A program made the translations under genes and the position numbers. The notes beneath the pieces were generated by a model, which was not told the DNA's origin, did not search any database, and worked only from the letters and a program-made list of their open reading frames with translations. This document shows, piece by piece, positions 33,222 through 43,655 of a stretch of 64,000 nt of DNA (its first letter is position 1; every line of letters starts with the position of its first letter). The DNA is from Isoperla grammatica (taxonomy: Eukaryota; Arthropoda; Insecta; Plecoptera; Perlodidae): the NCBI GenBank assembly GCA_945910005.1, contig OX246747.1, positions 17,819,010-17,883,009 of the forward strand, in the 5' to 3' direction.

Positions 33222-35112
33222 GCCCCCCACTGAAAAGACTCGGTCTTGCGGACGGCAAGATGAGTGTTTTAAGTAATCCGCTATACGTATCCGAGTGGTG
33301 TCCCACGCTTTTAGGTTGTTTGTATTGCTTCAAATGGATGATGTTGTAAGAGCCTTTTAAAATCTTGCCCCCTGGGTCTTCCAGCTCATATGCGTTTCTA
33401 TCAGTTGCTATCCTGGCGTCTCGGCATTGTCCGTGGTTCGTTGGCACCGTGTTGACAAAAGGGATGGAAATTATTTCATCGTTTGTCCCAATGTTAAGAT
33501 TTGCTTCTTCGAAACTTATAACAGCATTGTTGTCATGTAGCCAGTCGGCGCCGAAAATCATCTTCCGCGATAACCCGGGCACTACTATACAGGCTACTGC
33601 GCCTGTCCAGCCTCCGATTACGACATCCAACAACACTTGTTTGGACGCGAGCCTATTTTGTTTTCCAACGGCGCCTATGACTTTAATTAGTGGGATAGGC
33701 AGTAGTGGAATATCTCCCTTCCCCTCGCGAAGTTCGTGATAAAACGATTCTGAGACACACGTGATCTCGCTGCCAGAATCGATAAGTATGGGAGTTTGTG
33801 TCAATTTATTGACAATTGCATTGACCTCTGGGGATGTTCTCGCTGCCGTGTAGGTGTCGTCCTCATCGTCCGAGAGGAGCTCACGACTTTCCCCGGCCGT
33901 GATGTGTAGGACTTCCCGTTCCAACATCGCCACTGTTTCGTCGGTCTCATCCCCCACATCGCTCTCGACCGCCGCTACATCCTCGGTTATGTCAATTCCT
34001 CTAACTTGTCTGTTTGCGTCGAAAGTTTGAGTTTGTTCGCGATTGCGATGGTTTCCTCGTTGCATATTACTGTCGCGATGGGTATGCTCGGTACGCCACT
34101 GGTTCCCAGTCGGTCGCGATTGGTTTGATCCCGTTGTGGGAAAGGTTGAGGTTGATTTGTTAGCCCCGTGGCTGTCCTGGTTACTAGAACCCGATTGTTG
34201 CCGCCAGTTATAGTTAGTTGCACTGTTCCCTTTATCGCTATAACTTGTCTTAGAATCCGCATGTGTTTGCGTTTGTCTAGGGGTGAATGAGTCGCCGGTC
34301 GGTTTACGCTTGTGTGACTCGTCTAAACGGTGCAGAAGCTTTAAAGTTTCGTCAACGGTATTCTTCCCTGCGGCTAGTAGTGTAGCAGCTACTTCCGGAC
34401 GGAAATGGTCGGTAATTGCATCAATTACATCTTCGTCAGGTATGGTGGGTGTCAGATACCTTGCTTTTGCGAGTATTATCAGAAAGTAGTCCGCCATCGC
34501 GGTGTCATATTGGCGCGGGCACGTACCGTGATACAACTCATAACGCACGTTGCGTTGTTGAGCCGCCCCCCAGTATTCATTCAAGAATGCGCGCCTGAAA
34601 TCGGAAAATGACGTAAACCGGTCCGCGTAAACTTCGCCCCAGCGGCGGGCTGAGCTACGTAGCTGGCCAGTAGCTAATCTAACTTGAAATTGTTGGGGCG
34701 CCCTTGATAATTCGAAATAATTTTCAAGTTCTTTGATGAACGTAACCGGATGGGTTTTACCATCCCCATCGAAAAGTGGTAAATGTGACGTGGATCTTAG
34801 CTCTGCCCCCCAAATCAAAGGTGCTACCGCATGTTGATGTTGTTCCTGTTGGATTGGTTGCGCTTCGAGCGTCGCCACCTTCTCTGAGAGAAGTTGTACC
34901 GAATTTTTCAGTGTTGTTACCGACGATGTGAGGGTATTGCAGGAGTTAGTAACCTCGCCGCGAATTGACTGTATTTGCTCAGTGCAATCCGATTTCAACG
35001 TTACGAATTGTTTTACTAGTTGTTGGGTCTGGCTAACGGTATCCTGTCGGAATCCTTGGACGTCAGTCCTTAAGGACTCTATTAACGCCGCTAGTTTGTC
35101 TGCGTCCGCCAT
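33217..35112 (-). CDS. Gag-protease polyprotein of the young Gypsy-type element
   Basis: A single 631-codon frame from ATG 35112. The first 90 residues form a coiled coil. Residues about 115-270 are the Gag capsid domain (LPLFDGDGKTHPVTFIKELE, then FRRAFLNEYWGAAQQRN, then DVIDAITDHFRPEVAATLL). A Gln/Asn/Ser/Arg-rich region of about 120 residues follows and lacks CCHC knuckles. Residues about 435-535 form a retroviral-type aspartic protease with PILIDSGSEITCVSE (active-site Asp-Ser-Gly) and MIFGADWLHDNNAVISF. No RT follows. The last codons read through the polypurine tract, and the TAA stop is made by the first bases of the 3' LTR (TG-TAA). Intact, consistent with a recent insertion. Confidence 0.9.
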   Translation of the reverse strand: MADADKLAALIESLRTDVQGFRQDTVSQTQQLVKQFVTLKSDCTEQIQSIRGEVTNSCNTLTSSVTTLKNSVQLLSEKVATLEAQPIQQEQHQHAVAPLIWGAELRSTSHLPLFDGDGKTHPVTFIKELENYFELSRAPQQFQVRLATGQLRSSARRWGEVYADRFTSFSDFRRAFLNEYWGAAQQRNVRYELYHGTCPRQYDTAMADYFLIILAKARYLTPTIPDEDVIDAITDHFRPEVAATLLAAGKNTVDETLKLLHRLDESHKRKPTGDSFTPRQTQTHADSKTSYSDKGNSATNYNWRQQSGSSNQDSHGANKSTSTFPTTGSNQSRPTGNQWRTEHTHRDSNMQRGNHRNREQTQTFDANRQVRGIDITEDVAAVESDVGDETDETVAMLEREVLHITAGESRELLSDDEDDTYTAARTSPEVNAIVNKLTQTPILIDSGSEITCVSESFYHELREGKGDIPLLPIPLIKVIGAVGKQNRLASKQVLLDVVIGGWTGAVACIVVPGLSRKMIFGADWLHDNNAVISFEEANLNIGTNDEIISIPFVNTVPTNHGQCRDARIATDRNAYELEDPGGKILKGSYNIIHLKQYKQPKSVGHHSDTYSGLLKTLILPSARPSLFSGGL

Positions 35113-35280
35113 ATTGGCACTAGGTCCGTCTTATAATGGTACTACATCAACTCCACTCCCAGAGCGTGTTTTTACCATGCACCCCTATACTATAGTCAGT
35201 ACGAAGTGTTAAATTATGCTCCTAAAGATAAGCAATTTTTTTATGGGACTACACTCCCTCCTCTATCTACAGCCAAGAGC

Positions 35281-35293
35281 ACGTTGGGCGCCA
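35281..35293 (-). other. tRNA-Lys-type primer-binding site
   Basis: The minus strand reads TGGCGCCCAACGT, two bases inside the 5' LTR. It matches the 3' end of metazoan tRNA-Lys and would prime minus-strand DNA synthesis. Confidence 0.85.
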
Positions 35294-35295
35294 GA

Positions 35296-36009
35296 TGTGA
35301 TGTGGCTAAAATAGCCACAGGGTGTCGGAATCTTGACTAGTGGAGGAATAGGAGTACACTATAATATATATTATTAGGCCTATATCGTAGGCTAAACACT
35401 CACACAATTAACGTAAACGCTAGAGACATACAAATACATATGTATTCCCCAAATGGGTGTACTCATCCATTGAAGAGGTTATTCCGTTGGCCCGTTGACG
35501 GGAGTCCAGGAGAAATCCAGATGCCGGACTGTAGTTGGCGCTGTCGTGGCGATCGTCCTCCCGTCGGAACACAGTCCCGACAGTTATGTGGAGCAACGGA
35601 TGCAGCTCACGAAATGGTTCAGCACGAACACTCGGAACACAGTTCCGAATTGGCACAGTATACGGCAACACGATATCGGAACACAGTTCACGATAGAACA
35701 CGGTAATATCACAACCGTGATTGGAACACAGTTCCGAAATGGTTTGGTATGATAAATATATATGAACTCAGTTCACTAAATCAAAACAAACTTACTATTT
35801 GACTTCCTTTCTTTATTATCAAACTCACAAGATCACAATCAGATCACCCGTACAAGAAGCAGAAAAACAAGTCAAGTCCTCTCCAGGAATCAAAACACAA
35901 CAATGAATAACAAAGAAGTTACAACAAAGATATGTTAGTCGATCAAAACTCAATACAAACAATATAGGTGGCTGTGGAGGTGTGGTCGGGAACGCTGGTT
36001 ACCATTACA
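35296..36009 (-). repeat. LTR (5' LTR of the young Gypsy-type element)
   Basis: A 714-bp copy of 32508-33221, offset 2788 throughout. It would carry the promoter in the minus orientation. Confidence 0.95.
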
Positions 36010-36163
36010 AGCGTCTGCAAGGACTCGCAGACCTCCGCCTTATTTTAGCGATTATGTTAAACATTAATGCCAATAGATGTTATTAGTTTTGTAAATCTAT
36101 ATAACTTTCAATTATCTTAGTTATATCACTCAGTAATATATCTCCTTTCAAGAGGGGGAAGAA

Positions 36164-36385
36164 TGTGATGTTCTCCATCTTCATATTTAGATGGCAGTTA
36201 GTTTGTAAGCCACATGTTGCAAGGGGGTGTCCATCACTTTCGGTTGCCATACTGTATCACCCTGTTCTACCTACTGCAACCAGGTTGTCACTCTGCTCTT
36301 TCGTTTTAATTAAATATAAAAGTTATAAGTGTGCATCGGGTGTTTGAGTTATTTATTTATTACCTCTCCAACATCAAACATCACA
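36164..36385 (+). repeat. LTR (3' LTR of the old Gypsy element)
   Basis: TGTGATGTTCTCC ... CAAACATCACA, 222 bp with TG/CA ends. It is preceded by a purine tract and contains a TATA-like AATATAAAAG. The matching 5' LTR is not in the window. Confidence 0.8.
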
Positions 36386-37045
36386 CTAGGCCTAGGCCCA
36401 CGCTTCCTCCAGGCCTAGGGGCTATGGGCTGAGCCTCTAGTTTTTAGGTTTTGCCAATGCAAAAGGCCCACAAGCCTACAGGCCTATAGGCCTTCATTCA
36501 TTATAATTTTGCGTTTGGGCACTAGCCCTAGGCCCATCACATAGTTTAAACGCATGCTTACTTTTGACGAATGACCGTAGACTTACCTGAACTTCAACTA
36601 GAAGAGCGTTACTTCTTCTTGTCGCCCACTGCAAGTCCGTACGCAGATCTTCGATCAGAATTATAGTCAAATGCTTCGGCAGACGATAATAATTTTTAAA
36701 AATGTTGTCAGGAACTTCAAAGCGTTAGTCCTGTCCTAAAATATACGATTTCGCGGGAGCAACTGGCGCCTGTTGTTCACGGTAACTAAAACGGCCGCCA
36801 TCTTTATCTGTTTTGCGAGACTGTCGAGGCTGCCGCCACTTTAACGAACTCCAGCAAATATTTGCGTCGGTAAATCCTTTTGTGCATTCGGTTTCATGGA
36901 TTTGTGGACGCAACTCAAAAGTTGCGTACTACTGAATAGTAAATACAGCTGAGCTCACTTGAATAAACTTGTTTTTAACTGCATTCTGTATATTTAACGG
37001 AATAATTCTAATTCTCCATGGTTAAAACATGGTTGACGTATCGTT
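36386..37045. other. GGCCTA-rich non-coding stretch
   Basis: 36385-36560 is dense in TAGGCCTAGG-type palindromes. The rest has no supported gene. Confidence 0.5.
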
Positions 37046-37047
37046 TC

Positions 37048-37384
37048 TCATCACACTGCCCTGCCCATGGACTTCTGCCTTATCGTGGTGTGCAGGTTTG
37101 CGTGCTTTGTTGATCCCGAGAGCTATGCCGGCGGAAGCGTATTCTTCTAGTAGGGCCACCCTAGCTGGACTGGTCGAGAAGGAAAAGTCAGACGAAGTGC
37201 AGTCCATACCCTAATCCCTTTTCCTCCCCTTTCCCCTTTCCTCACGCGCCCTCTTACTTGCCTTTTTCCTCCAAAGAGCCCCCAATTTCATCTTCATTAT
37301 CACCCATTCATCGTCTTGATTAGCCAAGTTGCAAAAATATAAGACGTTAAGCCCAAAATCAAACAATCAATCATCACACTGCCC
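37048..37384 (+). repeat. SINE copy (full head, variant A) with 13-14-bp target duplication
   Basis: The SINE at about 37062-37370 is flanked by TCATCACACTGCC(C) on both sides (from 37048 and from 37371). It has CTGCCCATGGACTTCTGCC in the head and AAGACGTTAAGCCCAAAATC at the end. Confidence 0.93.
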
Positions 37385-37760
37385 TAGGGATTGGGTATAT
37401 TTTAAATACCGTAAGACATTCAATCACGACTCTACAATGACGCATTGTAGTAGAAAAACCAGAATTCATTGCGACCTATAGCAATCATGCGTTCATTCGT
37501 TAGCCTACTACTAGATCGAGGTAGAGTGAGTCTACATGCTATAGCTGTATCTACGAGGCACACGCATCGACCTAGACCTAGCCTACGTGTATGTGATGGA
37601 TGTACAGGCCAGGGCAGTCATTTTAGGACTACAAGAGGTGATCTCAAATTAATGTCTGTGACATGTAAAATATTTTCAAGAAGGTACCAGAGGTACAAAG
37701 AACTAAGGTAAGGGTACTGTTGCCTTTCAATTTTAATAAAATAATATTCAGTAAACTAAC

Positions 37761-37975
37761 CGTCTTCCCTGGGTGATGTCCTTCCCAGGGCCGACGCAGC
37801 CATGAAGTAGATTTTGAAGGGTTCTCCACAACTCCTGTTGTTTTGCGTTTGTGAAACTTGCACTGAATTTAATCTGAACCATTTTCGGGTGCTCCCCAAT
37901 GAACTGTGGCGTGAGATACTTTTGCTCGTCGGTTATATGACCCTCAGTCTTACGTTTATTGCAAGTGCCGTCCAT
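37761..37975 (-). pseudogene. Myb/SANT-like DNA-binding exon
   Basis: ATG 37975 opens a frame with TDEQKYLTPQFIGEHPKMVQ, then KFSASFTNAKQQELWRTLQN. This is the first half of a Myb/SANT-like domain (Myb_DNA-bind_5 style) found in Harbinger accessory proteins and domesticated relatives. The exon ends at a GTTAGT donor-like site (37760-37755). The second half of the domain is not found downstream on this strand. Confidence 0.6.
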
Positions 37976-38189
37976 CTTTCGAAAAAAGGTTCGAAAGACT
38001 GCTAAAATCGTAACTACGCCCCCTTTTATTACGATGCTTCTCATTGGCTAAAAAGCTGACACATTCTGGTCCTAGCCGCTAGTGACGGAATGCCGCGTGA
38101 AATTGAATTATCACTTACGATGATCGAAAACAATACTCGAGACTACGCAAATTCGGAATTGCCATTCCATGCATGGAATCAAAACGTCG

Positions 38190-38422
38190 AAAGTTGCGTT
38201 TCCACGTAGAATTCGAGACTCACCCCCACAAGCCCGACACTGCTCTTGGTCGCTGACAAACGCCCACCAGATGTGATGGGTCCCATCAAGTCGCTTATGC
38301 GTATTTGAAGAGGAGTAAGAGGTTCCTGCTCCTCGTCTCCTTCGTCTTCACTTTTGTTTCCTGTTTCTCTCAATTTTGCCTTGTATTTTTCATTAGGCTT
38401 TTCATATCACCCCAATTCTAAA
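38190..38422 (-). pseudogene. Myb/SANT-like protein, later exon
   Basis: After a TTATTTTAG acceptor-like site the frame gives NWGDMKSLMKNTRQN. Shifted by a frame break, KLRETGNKSEDEGDEEQ and LTPLQIRISDLMGP follow. This is the K-W-x-D-x-K end of a Myb/SANT-like domain plus the conserved L-T-P-L...I-G/M-G-P tail. It lies upstream, on the minus strand, of the first-half exon at 37761-37975, i.e. in the wrong order for one gene. Confidence 0.5.
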
Positions 38423-38549
38423 ATAAATCAAAACAAACATTCCTTCTAGGCAGCCCTTGTTGTTGTTGTTGTGCTTCCATCTTCTATGCTATGTTAGGTC
38501 TATGCCTAAGCATGACAAACCAAATAAAACAATGACATGTTGTAAGCAC

Positions 38550-38922
38550 CTGCCCAGGGACTGCTACTTTATCGTGGTGGACAGGTTGGCGTTCTTTGTT
38601 GATCCCGAGAGCTATGCCGGCGGAAGCGTATGCTTCTGGTAGGGCCACCCTAGCCGGACTGGTCGAAGAGGAGAGGTCAGACGAAGTGCAGTCCACACCC
38701 CAATCCCCTTACCCCCCCACTGTCCCATTGAATATTTCTCCTCCCACTTGGCCCTGCCCTCCCTTGCTGGACTCCCGTATGACGATACACGCGACGTACA
38801 ATGGATCTGATTCGGATGTGGCTTTATTCTTCATTATCATCTTTCTCATCTTCATTATCACCCGCTCATCGTCTCGATTAGCCATAGTTGCATAAATATG
38901 AGACGTTAAGCCCCATTAATCA
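38550..38922 (+). repeat. SINE copy (full-length, variant B)
   Basis: Complete from CCTGCCCAGGGACTGCTACTT to CCCATTAATCACTTATCA. Confidence 0.92.
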
Positions 38923-39085
38923 CTTATCACATTCTGATTGAATGTAACAAATATGATATTGAAAGGAGAAAAGTTATTTTAAAACCCTCACTTAAAGACA
39001 ACTTTTTAGACGAATCCAAATAATCAAAAACATATTTCGTTTTCTGCAAGATAGTCGATTATTATCACTTATGTAATCGAACATA

Positions 39086-39707
39086 GTGATCAATAGGGCT
39101 AGGATGTTCTGGACCTTTCAAAGTGAGAAAAAGGCAGGCAAATAGTACCTTTAAAACAGTAAAAAAGAACCTAAAAAGGACTTATTGAATTTAATCGAAC
39201 TCTATTGGTTTCATTACTTTCAGTATTGGTTTATTAAATTAATTCAGGTACACCAATATATTTTCGTGGTGAGGGGGGGGGGGAATAGTTTTGTCGATGT
39301 ATCAAACACAAGACGAAATTTTTTTTGCGGTTGCAAACTTGTTTCTCTTGTAGATGCGTCGCTGCAGACATCGGCTGGCTCAACTCACCTCTGACTCATC
39401 GTTACAGTATTCGATAACAAACAAATCATTGCGTATTCTTGGCCCGATGATGTGGTAAGCTCGACACTGCACTCGCACGTTTTGCATCCGTTTTAGCAAA
39501 TTATATCAAAATAGGAATATAGTCCCTTAAAAATGCCCAAAAAGGACCTTTTCTCATGAAATGGTGTAGATAGGCGTTTTAAGGCAAAATAAAATGCATA
39601 TTTTTGGCATCCCTAACACTTGAAACACACTTAAAACTATTTTCCAGACGAGTATTTACCAATAGAAAAATAGGAGATGTCCTGAACATCCTAGCCCTAG
39701 TGATCAA
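39086..39707. mobile_element. hAT-like MITE, 8-bp target duplication
   Basis: The element at 39094-39699 (606 bp) has termini TAGGGCTAGGATGTTC and GAACATCCTAGCCCTA and flanks GTGATCAA (39086-39093, 39700-39707). Internal sequence is AT-rich and non-coding. Confidence 0.92.
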
Positions 39708-39757
39708 TATTAAAATAACATAGGCACTGATAACCTTGCTGTTTTGTGCCTTTAAAC

Positions 39758-39760
39758 TCC

Positions 39761-39808
<48 letters not shown>
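39758..39808. repeat. (AAT)n microsatellite
   Basis: About 17 AAT/TAA triplets in a row. Confidence 0.97.
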
Positions 39809-40075
39809 CCCTCCGCAGGCCGAACCAACCCTCAAGGGTGGACAACTTGTTTTGAATGGAATATGGTTCTGGCTTGTTTACCATATACAACAAGGACAAA
39901 GCTACGTCTGTCTCTGTCTCTCCAATAGTCCGGTCCATAAACAATCGCTGCGGGAAAAGTGCGCGTAGTTACCCCTCCAACAACCAAACTCAGACGGAAG
40001 AGAAACACTTTCAAGAGAGGTATATATCGGGTGCGTTTAGCGGCCGACAGGGGTCGCCGGCACACAGCCTCAAGT

Positions 40076-40420
40076 GAGACGTGAGACTAGTACTAATAAC
40101 ATTTTACCGCTGTACAGGCTTCTCTTGTAGGTTGACCCTGGGCTCACTACTGGGACTGTTTCGGTTGCTGCCCTTAGCTTGAGATGGGGTGCCGCCTGTT
40201 GGCCGTAAGCCCGTGGTTTGATGCCGATCTGTTGAGCTGCAAGAAATGTTTACAATGGAAATTATTACATTAGTATATAAATTAATAATTAGATAAATAA
40301 CAATTCCGCGTTTGACCTAAAAAAAACAAAAACAAATGTGAAACAAATTGAAGATTATACTTAAGTGAGACATGAGACCAGTACAAATAACATTTCACCG
40401 CTTTACAGTTGTACGTTACA
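40076..40420 (+). repeat. Diverged direct repeat (GAGACxTGAGACxAGTAC)
   Basis: AAGTGAGACGTGAGACTAGTACTAATAACATTTTACCGCTGTACAG near 40070 recurs with 5-6 changes near 40362-40410. It may mark two copies or ends of an unrecognised element. Confidence 0.55.
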
Positions 40421-40458
40421 GTTGTTGTCTTGTACGTTGTTTTGGTTAGGTCGCTTTG

Positions 40459-40495
40459 CACCCATTGCTCGACGCGAAACGTCGAGCAATGGGTG
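40459..40495. other. Perfect 16-bp hairpin with CGAAA loop
   Basis: CACCCATTGCTCGACG - CGAAA - CGTCGAGCAATGGGTG. All sixteen pairs are perfect. See findings. Confidence 0.95.
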
Positions 40496-40499
40496 ACAG

Positions 40500-42110
40500 A
40501 CTTTGGTCTGCACCAGTATACTCACACTATACATTACTTAGCTATGTTGCCTCATTTGCGGGTAGGTACAAATACAATTTGTACCCTTATTGTGTCCAAC
40601 TTCGCTATAAACAAAGAAATACATCGGTGACTTTGGAGCCATCCTAGCAAGGAAGCACTCAATAAATTCAAAGATGTTCTGAAATCATCCTTGTTGATTC
40701 TGATATTTGCCCGCAGGTGTTCGCACTGTCCAACCACTGATTCACATATTTTATATTTAAATATCTATCTTTATACAGTAGTTGGTTATCGCTCACTCGT
40801 CAATAGGGTTCGGAGGCTATAGGGTTGGCTCAGTCGCTTCTAATTGAAATCCCTCACTGAAAATCAGTCATGCTACTGAGTGGATGGACTCAAAATATGT
40901 GGTTTTCATTCATTACTTAAAATAGGTTATCCTCTTCGCCTCCTTGTTAAATATTTTCACAACGTCGCATTGGTAACGCAAACACTATACTTCATTTAAA
41001 TATATTATATCAAGTTTAGTGTAATGAGGGCTTAAATATTATGTATGTATACTTTAGAAAATCGGGGTCACTATTCTTATTGCAGTAGTTTCCTCTTTAA
41101 GGTACTGGATGCAAGTTCTCTTCTTGCACCTCTTTGCATTGGTCTTCACAGAAATACAAGTTTGTATCTAAGCTTCAAATCACTGCACTGACACTTGGCT
41201 GTGGAACAGTGTTTGCACTTGCACGATATCAATTCCAACACTTCTTCAGGGGCTGGTTTTGTCACAATAAGCCATTGGATAGCACTACTGAACCATTTTC
41301 CAGGCACCAGCCATACTCAAATGGGAGTGGGATACTTAAAGATTGAGAGGTGAGATAATTGATAGAATGTGTTACCTAGCGTTATCATTCTACTGGTCTT
41401 GTATAATCTACATAACACATTTCTTGCTGAAAGCCAAATACTTTTGATTTCAACCTTCACAATATTTGTTTAGTATTCTGCTTTAAGTATGACATATGTG
41501 TTGTCATCTCTTCCATGCAATGTTAGCGGTTACTTGGAGCTAATCGGTAACTTAAACCAGATATTAAATGGTCCATTTATGCCCCCCCCCCTTTTTTTCC
41601 ATAATGCCCATTGCCCAACGCTATTATTTAAAAATTTTGGATAACATTGTCTTCACGATCTCTCAAGATTCAAATTTTTTGCCGCCCTTACTAGCATTAT
41701 CATAAATTGGTAATGTAGTTCATAAATTGCCCTTTTTGCCGTTATTTGTATGTAAAAAGTGAAAGCTACCGATTTCAATTTCCGCATTGTCTTAAATGCA
41801 ATCAGGTAATAATTACGATTTTTTAGCCCACTTCCGGCGTGTCTGGCCGAGTAAGACCGTTGTCTTGAATTTTTGAAGAAAGGGGATAGGCTACTGGCTA
41901 GTATGCCTTTTTATAACTTTTTGTTCTAAAGACCAAGCAAATCACTGCTGATTTTGATGGCGCTTTATTTGTTCTGAATTCGTTCTAAAATATCGAGTTC
42001 GTGCCACTAGTCTAAGTGTAATCAACCGATAGGTCTTCTATATACATTGGTGCCCTTTTTTGCCGTTTCTTGGTTTTAAAGGCAGTGATTTTTATTTCTT
42101 ATTTCACATT
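40500..42110. other. AT-rich non-coding DNA
   Basis: Includes the stem-loop retroposon end at 40845-40905 (CCTCACTGAAAATCAGTCATGCTACTGAGTGGA). No gene supported. Confidence 0.5.
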
Positions 42111-42135
42111 ATTTGTTATTGGCTACCGCCCGTCT

Positions 42136-42300
42136 GGGCCCGGGGAAGAATAGGCCCAGAGTGACTCTGCTAGTCGTAAGAGGCGACGAAAGGAGACCCT
42201 GTCCCTATCCCTCCACTGTCCCACGGACTATTTCTCCTCCCACTTGGTCCTGCCCTCCCTTGCTGGACTCCCGTATGACGACCCACGCGACGTACAATGA
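42136..42300 (+). repeat. SINE copy, type-II head, 3'-truncated
   Basis: GGGCCCGGGGAAGAATAGGCC ... GTCGTAAGAGGCGACGAAAGG through GACGACCCACGCGACGTACAATGA. The Pol III-distal tail is absent. Confidence 0.85.
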
Positions 42301-42974
42301 CCGTCTATTTACCTCGTTACTGTCTGCAGGTCATGTAAGAACACTTGTACAAACACGTCCACACGCACACGATAACTTTGTTGGGTCTGATAGTTATAGA
42401 AATGTAGGTATAATACATCCCATCTGCCGATAGAGCATATTTTCATTAAAACGTGTTACCTTGATGTGTTGGTTGTTGTCATTAGTTTCAGATGATCCTG
42501 GAGGTGATGGTGTTGATGTGCTTGCAAAGAGGAAGGGAGTTTATATAATTTGTAATTTCTTCATTCATCTCATATGGTCTTTATCATGTTTTATCATTTA
42601 TCATGCCTCTTCCAACTTTCTCTTCTTTCACGTTCTTCTAGGCTCGTTCTTATGACCCCCCCCCCAGTCAAACGACCACCCACCCGCACAACGATATCAC
42701 AAAAGCAGCCATCAGCCCTTGCCAACAATACATAACGTTTGTAACCTTGTTTTGTAACAGTGGCACTTGGGTGGGCAATGATTCTCATGGAGAGGGGTTG
42801 AGGGGGGGGGATGCATTTATTTGCACTGAGATCTTTCAACAACACTGACACAAAAAGTTGTATGGTAAGAGAATGTTATTTTATGTCCTTGCCCCATTCA
42901 AAAGTTTGTAAACGTTTCTAATCTTCTCAATAATTTGAGCTGATGTATCGACGTATGGTGCTGAATTAATATCA

Positions 42975-43140
42975 GGCCGTCCAAGGTGGCTCATGCGGTT
43001 GGGGCGCAGGTCCTAAGCGCATATGTCACCTGGAGACCTGGGTTCGAAGAATATCTCATAATGTATGGGTTTTTGTAATTGTCCTTCATCTTCATTATCC
43101 CCTTCACCGTCTCGAAGCCGATAGCTTACCAGTGGATTAC
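42975..43140 (+). repeat. tRNA-derived SINE
   Basis: AGGTGGCTCATGCGGTTGG matches a Pol III A box (TRGCNNAGY-GG-like) and GACCTGGGTTCGAAG a B box, about 45 bases apart. This is a tRNA-like head. The downstream body shares a TTCATCTTCATTATC...CGTCTCGA stretch with the main SINE family, suggesting a shared or recombined 3' module. Confidence 0.6.
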
Positions 43141-43455
43141 TAACTCAAGAATCCCTCCCAACCTAAACCTCTGGTAAGCTTATCCCTCTCCTCTCGACAC
43201 AATACACCAACTACGACTTGTAAATAGTGTAGGTAGAATAAATAGTGTATAATTAGCGCACGTATATTTAAATATACCGGAAGTGAGATAGCTAAACCGG
43301 AAGTCATATGACAACGGGAACTTCCTAGTTCCTACTCAGTCTTTCCTCCACCTTCGTCGGGTGAACAAGGCTACGTCAGTCCTATACACCGTTGTTGTAT
43401 CTTGTACAAGTCGAATGGTGAATAAATATTATTATTATTATTATTATTAGTAAGT

Positions 43456-43655
43456 AATAGTTTGTCTACCACCTCTTACTGCCCAACATACTTTAGTCCG
43501 GGTTCGCCAAGCGACGCGATGACGGAGCCCGATTGGTCGGCCTTTGCTGAAGATATGCGAAGACAGCCGAAATCTTTGACGTCGTGTACGCTTGGTGAAC
43601 TCTACTACCCAACTAAAGTGTGTTAGGCGGTAAGACGCGGTAGACAAACTGCTGA
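43456..43655. mobile_element. Short foldback/MITE with about 60-bp inverted ends
   Basis: AGTTTGTCTACCACCTCTTACTGCC ... ACTTTAGT at the left mirrors ACTAAAGTGTGTTAGGCGGTAAGACGCGGTAGACAAACT at the right with a few mismatches. Non-coding. It lies just 3' of the Harbinger Myb gene. The flanks do not show a clear duplication. Confidence 0.75.

Larger units (their letters stand above)
32504..36013 (-). mobile_element. Young non-autonomous Ty3/Gypsy-type element (Gag-protease only)
   Basis: A 3502-bp element (32508-36009) between 4-bp duplications AGCG. The two 714-bp LTRs appear identical by eye. Read on the minus strand, two bases after the 5' LTR there is a primer-binding site TGGCGCCCAACGTG, complementary to the 3' end of animal tRNA-Lys. 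A purine tract AGTGGGGGGC directly precedes the 3' LTR. The internal region is only 2.07 kb and has one ORF. It therefore lacks RT, RNase H and integrase and must have been mobilised in trans. It resembles other Gag-only non-autonomous LTR elements. Confidence 0.92.
31983..36065 (+). pseudogene. Old Ty3/Gypsy element: integrase C-terminus, split by a younger Gypsy element
   Basis: 31983-32507 reads ATPSTVTGKAPSELLMGRRI, VGDAVFYRSYQSGTRWLPGV and IENRHIEQLQRRF. This is the end of the integrase core and its C-terminal chromatin/DNA-binding part, followed by a Pro/Glu-rich tail. At 32508 the younger element starts. After 36009 the same frame continues (SARTRRPPPYFSDYVKH) to a TAA near 36060. The upstream gag-pol is missing. 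A purine tract AGAGGGGGAAGA precedes the 3' LTR at 36164. Integrases insert the cDNA copy into chromosomes; this one is incomplete and non-functional. Confidence 0.85.

Noticed and set aside
33365..33739. Plus-strand ORF opposite the Gag-Pro frame
   Set aside because: Shadow of the intact minus-strand polyprotein, without a domain of its own.
39746..39928. Poly-Asn/poly-Tyr ORFs over the AAT microsatellite
   Set aside because: Low-complexity translation of a triplet repeat. No gene structure around it.
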